A DNA stretch of 64,000 nt, taken from NCBI GenBank assembly GCA_017623295.1, contig JAGAPK010000062.1, forward strand, positions 92,566 to 156,565, written 5' to 3'. Positions 1 to 8,940 of this stretch are shown one piece after another. Under the pieces are notes generated by a model that was not told where the DNA came from, searched no databases, and saw nothing but the letters and a program-made list of their open reading frames with translations. Source of the DNA: Lachnospiraceae bacterium (GTDB lineage Bacteria > Bacillota > Clostridia > Lachnospirales > Lachnospiraceae). How positions within the stretch are numbered: position 1 is the stretch's first letter; each line of letters opens with the position of its first letter. Both the position numbers and the translations under genes were made by a program.

Positions 1-524
1 TAATCAATGATGCCGGTTTTGGCGATTTTGGAAAATTTGCAAACAGTAATTGGGAGAAGCAGTACGATATGTTACAGGTCAATATTACAGCACTGACTCA
101 GTTGACCCATCTATTTATGAAACCAATGATAGAGAGAAGACAGGGCAAGATTTTAAATCTGGCATCCATTGCAGCCTTTATGCCGGGACCGATGATGTCT
201 GTCTATTATGCAACAAAAGCATACGTGCTTTCCTTTACAGAAGCATTGTCTGTGGAACTTAGAGGAACAGGGGTATCGGTAACTGCACTTTGTCCGGGAC
301 CTACAAATACCGGATTTGCGAAGAATGCCGAACTTGGTAAATCAAGATTGTTTAAGGCATTTGAGAATACAACTGCTCGTTCCATTGCAGAATATGGATA
401 TGAGACTTTGATGACCAAGCAGGTGGTTGCAGTACCGAGTCGTAAAAATAAATTAACGTTGTTGGCGGTAAGACTTTTGCCGAGAAGACTGGTAAGAAGA
501 TTTGTTTATCTGGTACAGAAATAA
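1..524 (+). CDS. SDR family oxidoreductase, 5'-truncated by window edge
   Basis: This is the C-terminal 173 or so residues of a short-chain dehydrogenase/reductase; the coding frame is open from base 3, so the start lies before the window. The NDAGFG segment at the left edge corresponds to the NNAG motif of the family. The catalytic Tyr-x-x-x-Lys is visible as YYATKAY, with Ser in the preceding SIAAF strand, and PGPTNTGF follows as the usual loop after the active site. It resembles the DltE/YdfG-type (COG0300) cytosolic NAD(P)H-dependent reductases. The substrate cannot be read from sequence. A good intrinsic terminator follows immediately, so it ends its transcription unit. Confidence 0.85.
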   Translation, partial: INDAGFGDFGKFANSNWEKQYDMLQVNITALTQLTHLFMKPMIERRQGKILNLASIAAFMPGPMMSVYYATKAYVLSFTEALSVELRGTGVSVTALCPGPTNTGFAKNAELGKSRLFKAFENTTARSIAEYGYETLMTKQVVAVPSRKNKLTLLAVRLLPRRLVRRFVYLVQK

Positions 525-530
525 GGATGA

Positions 531-565
531 CCGGGGAATTTTGTGAGATTCCCCGGTTCTATTTT
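531..565 (+). terminator. Intrinsic terminator after SDR gene
   Basis: A perfect 8-bp stem CCGGGGAA/TTCCCCGG (531-538 with 549-556) encloses a 10-nt loop and is followed by TTCTATTTTA. It lies 6 nt after the SDR stop codon and separates that gene from the pantothenate block. Confidence 0.8.
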
Positions 566-569
566 AGTA

Positions 570-598
570 TTGTCAAAAAAATATCAATGTGGTATGAT
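570..598 (+). promoter_or_regulatory. SigA-type promoter for the CoA block
   Basis: TTGTCA (570-575) and TATGAT (593-598) are separated by exactly 17 nt. Each hexamer differs from the vegetative consensus at one position. It lies 50 nt before the ECF S-component start and just after the upstream terminator. Confidence 0.7.
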
Positions 599-647
599 TA
601 CACCGTATTGTATCTCGTAAGAGAATAATAACAGGAGGAAAAGTACC

Positions 648-1490
648 ATGAAAAATGAAAAAACTTATGAACTTGTGCTGACAGCACTGTTCACCGCCAT
701 TATCACCATAATGGCATTCACACCACTGGGATATATTCCATTAGTTGTTATCAACGCAACAATCATTCATATCCCTGTTATCCTTGGAGCGCTATTTTTA
801 GGACCGAAAAAAGGTGCATTTTTAGGATTCGTATTTGGTTTAACCAGCTTTATTAACAACACATTTAAAGCAGCCACAGCATCGGCGTTTGTATTTTCAC
901 CGATTTTGGCAGCAGACGTAATTGGTATATCAGGTGTTTTCAAAAGTATGTACATCTGCTTTGTACCAAGAATTTTAGTCGGAATTATTCCGTATTATGT
1001 TTATATTCTGATTCGCAGACTTATGAAGAGTGAACAGAAAGTATGGCGTGTTGTTTTAAATGCGGCTATATCCATTATCTTAATGATTTCCGTAAGAGCA
1101 TTATTAGTGAATTTAATACAGACAGAAACCGGCAAGATAATCGGACTCGTACTTGGTATTGCACTGGGTATTGCTTTGTTCGTAGTTTTGACCTTATTAA
1201 ACCAGAAAAAAGCATCCGGAACACTTTCTCTTGCTTATGCGGGAGTGGCAGGAGCCTTTACGAATACACTTTTTGTAATGAGTGGAATTTATTTCTTGTA
1301 TAAAGATGCTTATGCGCAGGCACTTGGTATTGCCGGGGATGCGGTTATTGATGTCATTATGGGCGTTATCAGCTTTAACAGTGTTGTAGAAGCTGTGATT
1401 GCAGCAATTCTGGTAGCAGGTGTAGGTCTTGCGCTTGTCAAAGTGAAACCGATTAAAGAGCCGGGCAAAGCAAAAGAGACAGATAAATAA
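648..1490 (+). CDS. panT: ECF transporter S component, probable pantothenate transporter PanT
   Basis: This 280-residue integral membrane protein is likely the substrate-binding S component of an energy-coupling-factor vitamin transporter; the shared EcfA/A'/T module would be encoded elsewhere. The N-terminal hydrophobic segment with the short motif TALFTAII is the typical start of such S components, and further hydrophobic segments lie at about 36-56, 80-120, 135-155, 160-185, 195-220 and 230-265. It ends in a short charged tail. The start follows a strong AGGAGGA site. Pantothenate is inferred because the next two genes are pantothenate kinase and CoaBC; other PanT-family genes show the same neighbourhood. 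The ligand has not been shown, so the assignment rests on fold and context. Confidence 0.75.
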   Translation: MKNEKTYELVLTALFTAIITIMAFTPLGYIPLVVINATIIHIPVILGALFLGPKKGAFLGFVFGLTSFINNTFKAATASAFVFSPILAADVIGISGVFKSMYICFVPRILVGIIPYYVYILIRRLMKSEQKVWRVVLNAAISIILMISVRALLVNLIQTETGKIIGLVLGIALGIALFVVLTLLNQKKASGTLSLAYAGVAGAFTNTLFVMSGIYFLYKDAYAQALGIAGDAVIDVIMGVISFNSVVEAVIAAILVAGVGLALVKVKPIKEPGKAKETDK

Positions 1491-1565
1491 GAAATATTTA
1501 ATAAGAAAATAATAGATGAGAAACACTAATTAGAAACAGCTTTTTTGAAGCGAGGTAAGGGAAAG

Positions 1566-2342
1566 ATGATTTTAGCAGTTGATATTGGAAATACAAATAT
1601 TGTTATCGGATGCATTGAGCAGGAGAAAATCTTTTTTGTAGAAAGAGTTTCTACGAATATTTCCAAAACGGAATTGGAATATGTTGTAGAATTCAAGACA
1701 CTTTTAGATTTATATCAGATAAAAGTAGAAGAAATAACAGGCTGTATTATCGCATCGGTAGTACCGCCGCTTAATAACATCGTACGGTCTGCGATGGAAA
1801 AACTTCTGCACATTACACCGCTTTTGGTTGGACCGGGTGTTAAGACGGGATTAAATATCCTGATGGACAATCCGGGTCAGGTAGGTTCTGATTTGATTGT
1901 AAATGCAGTAGCCGGTCTGCATTATTATGGTGCACCGATTATCATGATTGATATGGGAACTGCAACGACCATAAGTGTTGTAGATGACAAGAAAAACTAT
2001 ATCGGCGGTATGATTTTGCCGGGAGTTAAAGTATCTTTAGAGTCACTGGTAAATCGTACTTCCCAATTACCACGCATCAGTCTGGAAGCACCGAAGAAAA
2101 TTATTGGTAAGAATACCATTGATTGTATGAAGAGTGGCATTGTTATGGGACAGGCAGCTTGTATGGATGGTATGATTGAGCGTATCTGGGATGAACTTGG
2201 TTATGAAGCCAATGTTGTTGCGACGGGCGGTCTGGCAGGCTGTATTGTACCTTATTGTAAGAAAAAGGTTATTTACGACAATGAACTGACCTTAAAGGGA
2301 CTTGATATTATTTACCGGAAAAATACAGAACAGACAGTATAG
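1566..2342 (+). CDS. coaX: Type III pantothenate kinase
   Basis: CoaX phosphorylates pantothenate with ATP, the first step of coenzyme A synthesis. The 258 residues match the family length. The ASKHA-fold phosphate-1 motif DIGNTN lies at residues 5-10. The phosphate-2 region is DMGTATT near residue 130, followed by YIGGMILPG, which contributes to pantothenate binding. I place the start at ATG 1566 because GAGGTAAGGGA lies just upstream and MILAVDIGNTN is the usual beginning; an in-frame TTG at 1545 has no such site. Type III kinases need a monovalent cation and are not feedback-inhibited by CoA. The gene is followed at 13 nt by coaBC, so the two are very probably co-transcribed. Confidence 0.95.
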   Translation: MILAVDIGNTNIVIGCIEQEKIFFVERVSTNISKTELEYVVEFKTLLDLYQIKVEEITGCIIASVVPPLNNIVRSAMEKLLHITPLLVGPGVKTGLNILMDNPGQVGSDLIVNAVAGLHYYGAPIIMIDMGTATTISVVDDKKNYIGGMILPGVKVSLESLVNRTSQLPRISLEAPKKIIGKNTIDCMKSGIVMGQAACMDGMIERIWDELGYEANVVATGGLAGCIVPYCKKKVIYDNELTLKGLDIIYRKNTEQTV

Positions 2343-2355
2343 AAAGGAACATGGG

Positions 2356-3546
2356 ATGTTACAGGAAAAACATATCGTACTGGGTGTGACAGGCAGTATT
2401 GCAGCATATAAAATTGCTTCACTTGCCAGTATGTTGAAGAAAAAGAACGCAGATGTGACTGTAATTATGACACAGAATGCGACGAATTTCATCAATCCGA
2501 TTACGTTTGAAACGTTGACCGGTAACAAATGTCTTGTTGACACATTTGACCGGAATTTTCAGTATAGTGTAGAACATGTAGCGTTAGCGAAACAGGCAGA
2601 TGTATTTCTGGTTGCACCGGCTTCGGCAAATGTGATTGCCAAAGCAGCGCATGGAATTGCAGATGATATGTTGACAACAACCCTTCTTGCATGTCAGTGC
2701 CCGAAGATTATTGCACCTGCCATGAATACAAGAATGTTTCAGAATCCTATTGTACAGGACAATATGAAAATTCTGGAAAAGTATGGTATGGAAGTCATCA
2801 CACCAGCAACCGGCTATCTTGCTTGTGGCGATACCGGAGAAGGCAAAATGCCGGAACCGGAGCTTCTTTTTGAATACATTGTGAAAGCGCTGACACCAAA
2901 AGATATGGTTGGAGTGAATGTGCTTGTTACGGCTGGTCCGACCAGGGAAAAGATTGATCCGGTACGTTACATCAGTAATCATTCTACCGGTAAAATGGGA
3001 TATGCGATTGCGAAAGCTGCTATGCTTCGTGGTGCGAAAGTGACCTTAGTAACCGGCAAAATAGAGATTACACCGCCAGTTGGTGTAGAGGTTATAGATA
3101 TTATAACTGCGGCAGATATGGCAGAAGTGGTTAAGAGCCGTGCACCGGAGCAGAATATTATTATCAAAGCGGCAGCCGTAGCCGATTATCGTCCGAAAAA
3201 TGTTGCAGACGAGAAAATGAAGAAAAAAGATGGTGACATGAGTATTGAATTAGAGCGTACGGAAGATATTTTAGGGTATCTTGGAACGCATAAGATAGAT
3301 GGACAATTTTTGTGCGGTTTTTCTATGGAAACAGAGAATATGATAGAAAATTCTCGTGGAAAACTGGAACGCAAGAATCTGGATTTAATCGTTGCCAATA
3401 ACTTGAAGCAGGCAGGAGCCGGATTCGGAACAGATACGAATATCGTTACATTATTATCCAAAGAAGAAACTATACAACTTCCGATTATGTCGAAAGAAGA
3501 AGTTGCAGATGAATTATTGAGTTACATTATGAAGCATAGAAGATAG
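2356..3546 (+). CDS. coaBC: Bifunctional PPC decarboxylase / PPC synthetase
   Basis: CoaBC joins cysteine to 4'-phosphopantothenate using CTP and then decarboxylates the product with FMN, giving 4'-phosphopantetheine. The N-terminal CoaC half shows the flavoprotein GSIAAYK motif, the active-site His in SVEHVALA, the PAMN motif and the active-site Cys in LACGDTGEG. The CoaB half begins near VLVTAGPTREKID and carries NHSTGKMG and AAAVADYRP, with the KMKKK lysine cluster used in catalysis. The start at 2356 has AGAAAGGA at the right distance; reading from 2302 would overlap coaX and add an atypical leader. At 396 residues it has the normal length. It ends 2 nt from the convergent LysR gene with no clear terminator between. 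Confidence 0.96.
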   Translation: MLQEKHIVLGVTGSIAAYKIASLASMLKKKNADVTVIMTQNATNFINPITFETLTGNKCLVDTFDRNFQYSVEHVALAKQADVFLVAPASANVIAKAAHGIADDMLTTTLLACQCPKIIAPAMNTRMFQNPIVQDNMKILEKYGMEVITPATGYLACGDTGEGKMPEPELLFEYIVKALTPKDMVGVNVLVTAGPTREKIDPVRYISNHSTGKMGYAIAKAAMLRGAKVTLVTGKIEITPPVGVEVIDIITAADMAEVVKSRAPEQNIIIKAAAVADYRPKNVADEKMKKKDGDMSIELERTEDILGYLGTHKIDGQFLCGFSMETENMIENSRGKLERKNLDLIVANNLKQAGAGFGTDTNIVTLLSKEETIQLPIMSKEEVADELLSYIMKHRR

Positions 3547-3548
3547 AA

Positions 3549-4430
3549 TTATAAAAGTTCTAAAAATGCCTGCCCTGCCCGAGAAAGTGGAGTGTCATTT
3601 TTTTGCACCAGACAGATTTCACGCTTGGGGATAGGGCGATTTAGGGCAAGTTGGAAAACGGTGCCTTCCTGTAAGGCACTTTCTGCAAATTTCTGAGGGA
3701 CGAAACCAATGCCGAGGTTATTCGCAACCATAGGAGTAATTAAATCAGTGGTGGCAAGTTCAATATCCGGCTGGAAAGTAAGTCCATGCTGCAGAAAAAA
3801 CTCATTTAAAAATTGTCTGGTGTTGGTATCAGGTGATACACTTACAAATGGGTAAGTGGATAATATCTGCAAATCTACGATTTTGTCTTTTAAATTCTGA
3901 AATTGTTTCCCTGCAATTAGAATGTCCTGAAACTCGCATACTTTGGTAATGGACAATTCTTTGTCTTTATAATCCGAGGGAATAACCAAAATTGCAAAGT
4001 CTAACAAATTATCCTTCAAAGCCTGAATTTCACGAGGGGTAGAACTATTGGAAATATTGAGCCTGATATCAGGGTAAAGATTATGGAAGTTGGTTAACAC
4101 CGGCATTAAATAATGGTGGATAGATATTTCACTGGCACCTATCTTTAAATAGCCTGAGGAAAGTTTCTGTAAGTCTTTCAATTGAGCTTCTGCATCCATG
4201 ATATGTTCATATGCAATCGCGATATGTTCATAAACAAGGGTGCCTTCCGGAGTTAGCTTCATGCCCGATTTAGAACGTGTAAAAAGGAGACAATTCAATT
4301 CCTCTTCCAGACATTGGATTGCATGGGTTACGGTAGGTTGTGACAAATAAAGCGCTTTGGCGGCTTTGGTCATATTCTGATATTTTGCCACATAGTAAAA
4401 AGTTTTGTAATATTGTAAATTAACTGACAT
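3549..4430 (-). CDS. LysR family transcriptional regulator
   Basis: The 293-residue protein has an N-terminal winged helix-turn-helix at about residues 1-60, with the typical NMTKAAKALYLSQPTVTHAI helix-turn-helix, followed by a two-lobed effector domain (about 90-290). The ATG at 4430 is preceded by GGGAG at good spacing; a GTG two codons earlier is less likely. It is transcribed divergently from a MATE pump. An ATAG-N7-CTAT palindrome lies just upstream of its start, so control of the pump and of itself is the natural model. The effector is unknown. Confidence 0.9.
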   Translation of the reverse strand: MSVNLQYYKTFYYVAKYQNMTKAAKALYLSQPTVTHAIQCLEEELNCLLFTRSKSGMKLTPEGTLVYEHIAIAYEHIMDAEAQLKDLQKLSSGYLKIGASEISIHHYLMPVLTNFHNLYPDIRLNISNSSTPREIQALKDNLLDFAILVIPSDYKDKELSITKVCEFQDILIAGKQFQNLKDKIVDLQILSTYPFVSVSPDTNTRQFLNEFFLQHGLTFQPDIELATTDLITPMVANNLGIGFVPQKFAESALQEGTVFQLALNRPIPKREICLVQKNDTPLSRAGQAFLELL

Positions 4431-4442
4431 AAACACACTCCC

Positions 4443-4457
4443 ATAGATATTATCTAT
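4443..4457. promoter_or_regulatory. LysR-type T-N11-A operator
   Basis: The perfect palindrome ATAGAT-ATT-ATCTAT contains both the general LysR box T-N11-A (T4444, A4456) and the frequent ATAG-N7-CTAT form. It sits in the divergent region 12 nt upstream of the LysR ATG and about 110 nt before the MATE start, a usual place for autoregulation and activation of the divergent gene. Confidence 0.6.
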
Positions 4458-4567
4458 AATAATGATATAAATGATTGATTTTATTTATGGTTTTAAATGA
4501 AGTATACTATTTTTTTGAAAGAAGAGCAACGGAAAAAGATGATTATACTATGGAAGGAAGGATTAGA

Positions 4568-5914
4568 ATGATTCAGGATTTGACCTTGGGAGATTCCCAG
4601 AAGGTTTTATTCCGCTATACCATACCGATGTTTATCAGTGTGGCATTTCAGCAGATTTATAATATTGCAGACAGCATGATTGCAGGAAAGTTCGCCGGAG
4701 AGGATGCCCTTGCAGCCGTAGGAGCATCGTATCCGATTACAATGATTTTTATGGCGGTAGCAGTTGGATGTAATGTCGGTTGCTCCGTTGTTATTTCCCA
4801 GTTGTTTGGAGCAAAAGAGTATAGGAAATTAAAAACAGCGATTTCAACGACTTTTATTACCACTTTGGTCTTGTCAATTGTATTGACAATTATCGGATTG
4901 TTTACGACGCCAGCAATGATGCGGATGATTCAGACGCCGGATAATATTTTTGTAGATGGGGCATTATATTTAAAAATCTATATTGCTGGGTTCGTATTTC
5001 TTTTCTTATATAATGTAACAACAGGGATGTTTAACTCACTTGGAGATTCCAAGACCCCATTATATTTTTTGATTGGTTCATCCGTTGGAAATATTGTGCT
5101 GGATTTATTGTTTGTAGCAGTATTTCATTGGGGTGTAGCCGGTGTTGCATGGGCAACTTTTATTGCGCAGGGGGCTGCCTGTATTCTGGCACTTCTGGCA
5201 TTTCGACAAAGATTAACAGAAATTGAAACGCAGGAAAAAGCGGAAATGTTTTCCTGGTCGGTTTTGCAAAAAATTGCTATTATTGCAATTCCAAGTGTTT
5301 TGCAACAGAGCTTTGTTTCGATAGGAAATATTTTCATCCAGAGTATTGTAAATTCATACGGCTCGGATGTTATTGCGGGATATTCCGCAGCAATTAAGTT
5401 AAATACTTTTATTATTACCAGTTTTGCTACCTTTGGAAATGGTGTGTCAGGATTTGTTGCACAGAATCTGGGCGCGGGCAAGCCGGAACGAATCAGGTCA
5501 GGTTATAAGGCAGGCGTGAAAATGGCACTTATTATAGCGATTCCGTTCTTTCTTGTCTATTTTTGCTTTGGACAGACAGTAATGCTTTTGTTTATGGAAG
5601 ATACAGGAAGTATGGCAATGGAGGTAGGTATAACCTTTCTTAAGATAGTGTCACCGTTTTATTTTATAATTTCCATTAAACTGGTGGCAGATGGAGCTTT
5701 GCGCGGAGCTACTGCAATGAAAAGTTTTATGATATCTACGTTTACAGATTTAATACTTCGTGTTATGCTGGCTTATATATTATCTGATTTATTAGCTTCC
5801 AGCACAGGTATCTGGCTGTCATGGCCGGTAGGCTGGAGTGTGGCAACTGTATTGTCGGTTGCTTTCATTCATAGAGTGATAAAGCAGAATCTTGGAAAGA
5901 ATAAAGCAGAATAG
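4568..5914 (+). CDS. MATE family efflux transporter
   Basis: The 448-residue protein has about twelve transmembrane helices in two six-helix bundles, as expected for multidrug and toxic compound extrusion antiporters driven by Na+ or H+. The opening segment [20 protein letters not shown] and the repeat [16 protein letters not shown] are characteristic, and the second half repeats the pattern around [16 protein letters not shown] choose ATG 4568 because GGAAGGAAGG precedes it; the frame is open back to 4475 but that start has no ribosome site. The divergent LysR gene probably regulates it. Substrate unknown. ispF follows after 8 nt. Confidence 0.92.
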   Translation: MIQDLTLGDSQKVLFRYTIPMFISVAFQQIYNIADSMIAGKFAGEDALAAVGASYPITMIFMAVAVGCNVGCSVVISQLFGAKEYRKLKTAISTTFITTLVLSIVLTIIGLFTTPAMMRMIQTPDNIFVDGALYLKIYIAGFVFLFLYNVTTGMFNSLGDSKTPLYFLIGSSVGNIVLDLLFVAVFHWGVAGVAWATFIAQGAACILALLAFRQRLTEIETQEKAEMFSWSVLQKIAIIAIPSVLQQSFVSIGNIFIQSIVNSYGSDVIAGYSAAIKLNTFIITSFATFGNGVSGFVAQNLGAGKPERIRSGYKAGVKMALIIAIPFFLVYFCFGQTVMLLFMEDTGSMAMEVGITFLKIVSPFYFIISIKLVADGALRGATAMKSFMISTFTDLILRVMLAYILSDLLASSTGIWLSWPVGWSVATVLSVAFIHRVIKQNLGKNKAE

Positions 5915-5922
5915 GAGTCATT

Positions 5923-6474
5923 ATGAGAATCGGAATGGGTTATGACGTACATCGTCTGGCAGAAAATAGAAAAATGATTATAGGTGGTGTGGAAATTCCA
6001 TATGAAAAGGGACTTCTTGGACATTCAGATGCAGATGTCCTGTTGCATGCAATTATGGATGCGCTTCTTGGCGCAGCAGCACTTGGTGATATCGGCAAGC
6101 ATTTTCCGGATACGGACCCGGCGTATAAAGGAATTTCTTCTATGAAATTATTGGAACATGTTGGAAAATTGTTAGAAGAAAATCTTTTCCTGATTGAAAA
6201 TATTGATGCTACGATTATTGCACAGGCACCAAAGATGCGCCCACATATTGATACAATGCGTCAGAACATTGCCGATGCATTGGCGATTGATATTTCTCAG
6301 GTGAATGTGAAAGCAACCACAGAGGAAGGACTTGGCTTTACCGGAACCGGAGAAGGAATCTCTTCGCAAGCTATCTGTATGCTTACCAGTCCGGCAGAAC
6401 TGTATGACAGGGACGTGACCCAGGAAACGAAGTGTTCAGGTTGTGGTGGATGCCCGATGCAGAAGTCCTCTTGA
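5923..6474 (+). CDS. ispF: 2-C-methyl-D-erythritol 2,4-cyclodiphosphate synthase with Cys-rich tail
   Basis: IspF cyclises CDP-methylerythritol 2-phosphate, releasing CMP, in the non-mevalonate isoprenoid pathway. The divalent-metal ligands are visible as GYDVHRL (Asp8, His10) and the [12 protein letters not shown] segment, and the family signature continues through [13 protein letters not shown] and [16 protein letters not shown]. The catalytic core ends near residue 157. The last 25 or so residues are an added tail containing C-x2-C-x2-C (Cys171, Cys174, Cys177), absent from textbook IspF proteins. No other isoprenoid gene is nearby; it is probably read through from the MATE gene. The stop codon lies inside the next promoter. 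Confidence 0.95.
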   Translation: MRIGMGYDVHRLAENRKMIIGGVEIPYEKGLLGHSDADVLLHAIMDALLGAAALGDIGKHFPDTDPAYKGISSMKLLEHVGKLLEENLFLIENIDATIIAQAPKMRPHIDTMRQNIADALAIDISQVNVKATTEEGLGFTGTGEGISSQAICMLTSPAELYDRDVTQETKCSGCGGCPMQKSS

Positions 6475-6499
6475 CAAAATCAAATATTTTGCATATTCT
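6471..6499 (+). promoter_or_regulatory. SigA promoter of the cysES operon
   Basis: A consensus -35 TTGACA (6471-6476) overlaps the ispF stop codon. TATTCT (6494-6499) follows after 17 nt. It lies directly before the T-box leader. Confidence 0.75.
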
Positions 6500-6795
6500 G
6501 ATAATAGATATAGATAAAGCGATGAACAGAAAGAGTATATTTTTGAAACTGGCAGAGAGGAATCGTCATCGGCTGTAAACGATTCTCAGGGAAAAAGATA
6601 GAAGTGCATCTGGGAGCTTGAGGATGGGAAAAGAGATTTTTATAGTAAGAAAGCGAATAAAAATCCCTAAGTATCTGAATCCGGTCTGCTACCGTTATCA
6701 GTAATGAGGGAAGGTATTTTTCATACCTTAAATAGAGTGGGATCGCGGATAAATTCGTCTCTAAGGAATAGAGATAGTTTATCCGCTTTTTATAT
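6500..6795 (+). promoter_or_regulatory. T-box leader, cysteine-specific (UGC specifier)
   Basis: The roughly 300-nt gap before cysE is a tRNA-sensing T-box leader. The conserved T-box sequence is AGAGTGGGATCGCG (6734-6747; usual form AGGGTGGNACCGCG). It overlaps a terminator stem, as required for antiterminator/terminator switching. The specifier triplet is probably TGC (6605-6607) in the context GAAGTGCATC, matching a cysteine codon and the downstream cysE-cysS genes. Uncharged tRNA-Cys should pair with the specifier and with TGG of the T-box, allowing read-through. The base after TGG is G rather than the usual A or T. Confidence 0.9.
6745..6792 (+). terminator. T-box terminator hairpin
   Basis: GCGGATAAA (6745-6753) pairs perfectly with TTTATCCGC (6778-6786), enclosing a second small stem TCTCT/AGAGA, and is followed by TTTTTA. 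The 5' arm shares bases with the T-box, so terminator and antiterminator are mutually exclusive. Confidence 0.88.
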
Positions 6796-6832
6796 GATGA
6801 AGTATCATGAAATGGCATCATAGGAGGTTAAT

Positions 6833-7510
6833 ATGGGATTTTTTGGTCACATACGTGAAGAAATAAAAGTTATCAGAGAACGTGACCCGGCAATTCATTC
6901 CGATATGGAAGTGTTCCTGTATCCGAGCTTTAAGGTAATGCTGCATTATCGTGTGGCACACAGATTATATATGAAGAAACATTATTTTCTGGCGAGATGG
7001 GTGTCACAGCGTGGTGTACGCAAGACCGGAATTGAAATTCATCCGGGTGCACAGATTGGAAAAGGACTCTTTATCGATCATGGAAATGGTGTTATCATTG
7101 GAGAAACCAGTATTCTGGGTGACAATGTTACCTTGTATCAGGGCGTAACACTTGGTGGTACCGGTAAGGAGCATGGTAAACGCCATCCGACCATTGGCAA
7201 TAATGTTATGATTAGTGCGGGTGCAAAAGTACTTGGTTCTTTTACCATAGGCGATAATTGTAAAATCGGAGCCGGAAGTGTGGTATTGGAAGAAGTACCA
7301 CCGAATTCTACGGTAGTTGGTGTTCCGGGGCGTGTGGTAAAGCGAAATAACATTTCCTTACCGCAGGAAGAAATGGATCAGATACACCTGCCGGACCCGG
7401 TTATGGAAGATTTGGCAGTGTTGCAGCATGAAAACGAAGAACTGACAAACCGGCTGATTGACTTAGAACGGGAATTGCGGGAACTGAAAGTAAAAAATGG
7501 AATCAAATGA
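6833..7510 (+). CDS. cysE: Serine O-acetyltransferase
   Basis: CysE transfers acetyl from acetyl-CoA to L-serine, giving O-acetylserine, the acceptor of sulfide in cysteine synthesis. The 225-residue protein has the short N-terminal helical domain of the Gram-positive (EpsC-like) form. A left-handed beta-helix of hexapeptide repeats follows (about residues 60-165), including GTGKEHGKRHP, where the catalytic His residues lie, and GVPGRVV at the end. The C-terminal 45 residues are charged and probably coiled coil. The start follows TAGGAGG. T-box control and the adjacent cysS gene tie serine acetylation to the charging state of tRNA-Cys. Confidence 0.95.
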   Translation: MGFFGHIREEIKVIRERDPAIHSDMEVFLYPSFKVMLHYRVAHRLYMKKHYFLARWVSQRGVRKTGIEIHPGAQIGKGLFIDHGNGVIIGETSILGDNVTLYQGVTLGGTGKEHGKRHPTIGNNVMISAGAKVLGSFTIGDNCKIGAGSVVLEEVPPNSTVVGVPGRVVKRNNISLPQEEMDQIHLPDPVMEDLAVLQHENEELTNRLIDLERELRELKVKNGIK

Positions 7511-7530
7511 TAGATTAAATGGAGGAAACT

Positions 7531-8940
7531 ATGAAAATTTATAACACATTATCAAAGAGAAAAGAAGAATTTGAACCGATTGTACCGGGCAAGGTAAGCA
7601 TGTATGTATGCGGTCCTACGGTTTACAATTTAATTCATATTGGAAATGCCAGACCGATGATTATGTTTGATACAGCAAGAAGATATATGGAGCATAAAGG
7701 TCTGGAAGTAAATTATGTTTCTAATTTTACCGATGTAGATGACAAAATTATTAAGAAAGCAAACGAAGAAGGTGTTGACCCTTCGGTTATTTCCGAGCGT
7801 TACATTGAAGAATGCAAAAAAGATATGAAGGCACTCAATGTAAAACCGGCAACAACTCATCCACAGGCAACCAATGAAATCGGCGGAATGCTTGAGATGA
7901 TACAGACTTTGATTGATAAAGGTCATGCCTATGTAGCAGCAGATGGTACAGTGTATTATAAAACCAGAAGCTTTAAGGAATATGGTAAGTTGTCCCACAA
8001 AAATCTGGATGACTTACGTGGCGGTAATCGTTCTCTGTTAGTTTCCGGCGAAGACCAGAAGGAAGATCCGCTTGATTTCGTACTCTGGAAACCGAAAAAA
8101 GACGGTGAGCCTTATTGGGAATCTCCTTGGTGCCAGGGTCGTCCGGGATGGCATATTGAATGTTCCGTAATGAGCAAAAAATATTTAGGCGACGAGATTG
8201 ATATTCATGCCGGTGGTGAAGACTTGATTTTCCCACATCATGAAAATGAAATTGCACAGTCAGAAGCAGCTAACGGCAAGATTTTTGCAAAATATTGGAT
8301 GCACAATGGTTTCCTTAACATTGATAATAAGAAGATGTCCAAATCAGCAGGTAACTTTTTTACCGTAAGAGATATCAGTGAAAAATATGATTTGCAGGTA
8401 CTTCGTTTCTTTATGTTGTCTGCTCATTACAGAAGTCCTCTTAACTTTAGTGCTGATTTGATGGAAGCTGCTAAGAATGGTTATGAACGAATCGTAACAA
8501 GTGTTTCTAACTTAAACTTCCTGTTGGAAAAAGCACAGAATGATGCAATGAGTGCAGAAGAAGAGAAGCTTGTGGAAGAAGCAAAGGGCTTTATTACGAA
8601 ATTTGATGAAGCAATGGATGATGACTTTAACACAGCTGATGCGATTTCTGCGATTTTTGAACTTGTTAAATTTGCTAATACGAATGCAACCGAAGCCAGC
8701 AGTAAGGCTTTTGTAAAAACATTGAAAGAAGAAATTGTAATGCTTTCTGACATCTGTGGTCTTATCGTAGAGAAAGAAGCAGAAATGCTTGATACCGAAA
8801 TTGAGCAGCTTATTCAAGAAAGACAGGATGCAAGAAAAGCAAAGAATTTTGCAAGAGCAGATGAAATTCGTGATTTATTATTGGAGAAGGGTATTATTCT
8901 GGAAGATACCCGAGAAGGAGTTAAATGGAAGAGAGCATAA
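7531..8940 (+). CDS. cysS: Cysteinyl-tRNA synthetase
   Basis: This class I synthetase charges tRNA-Cys. The HIGH signature is HIGN at residues 36-39 and KMSKS is present as KKMSKSAGN. Zinc ligands are Cys27, the Cys of WHIECS, and His/Glu of FPHHENE. At 469 residues it has the usual length, with the C-terminal helical anticodon-binding region. The start at 7531 follows GGAGG at good spacing; the in-frame ATG four codons earlier has no ribosome site. It lies 20 nt after cysE under the same T-box and overlaps mrnC by 16 nt, so translation is probably coupled. Confidence 0.97.
   Translation: MKIYNTLSKRKEEFEPIVPGKVSMYVCGPTVYNLIHIGNARPMIMFDTARRYMEHKGLEVNYVSNFTDVDDKIIKKANEEGVDPSVISERYIEECKKDMKALNVKPATTHPQATNEIGGMLEMIQTLIDKGHAYVAADGTVYYKTRSFKEYGKLSHKNLDDLRGGNRSLLVSGEDQKEDPLDFVLWKPKKDGEPYWESPWCQGRPGWHIECSVMSKKYLGDEIDIHAGGEDLIFPHHENEIAQSEAANGKIFAKYWMHNGFLNIDNKKMSKSAGNFFTVRDISEKYDLQVLRFFMLSAHYRSPLNFSADLMEAAKNGYERIVTSVSNLNFLLEKAQNDAMSAEEEKLVEEAKGFITKFDEAMDDDFNTADAISAIFELVKFANTNATEASSKAFVKTLKEEIVMLSDICGLIVEKEAEMLDTEIEQLIQERQDARKAKNFARADEIRDLLLEKGIILEDTREGVKWKRA

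Noticed and set aside
206-418. Minus-strand open frame within the SDR gene
   Set aside because: It lies fully opposite the conserved SDR catalytic region and lacks a ribosome site.
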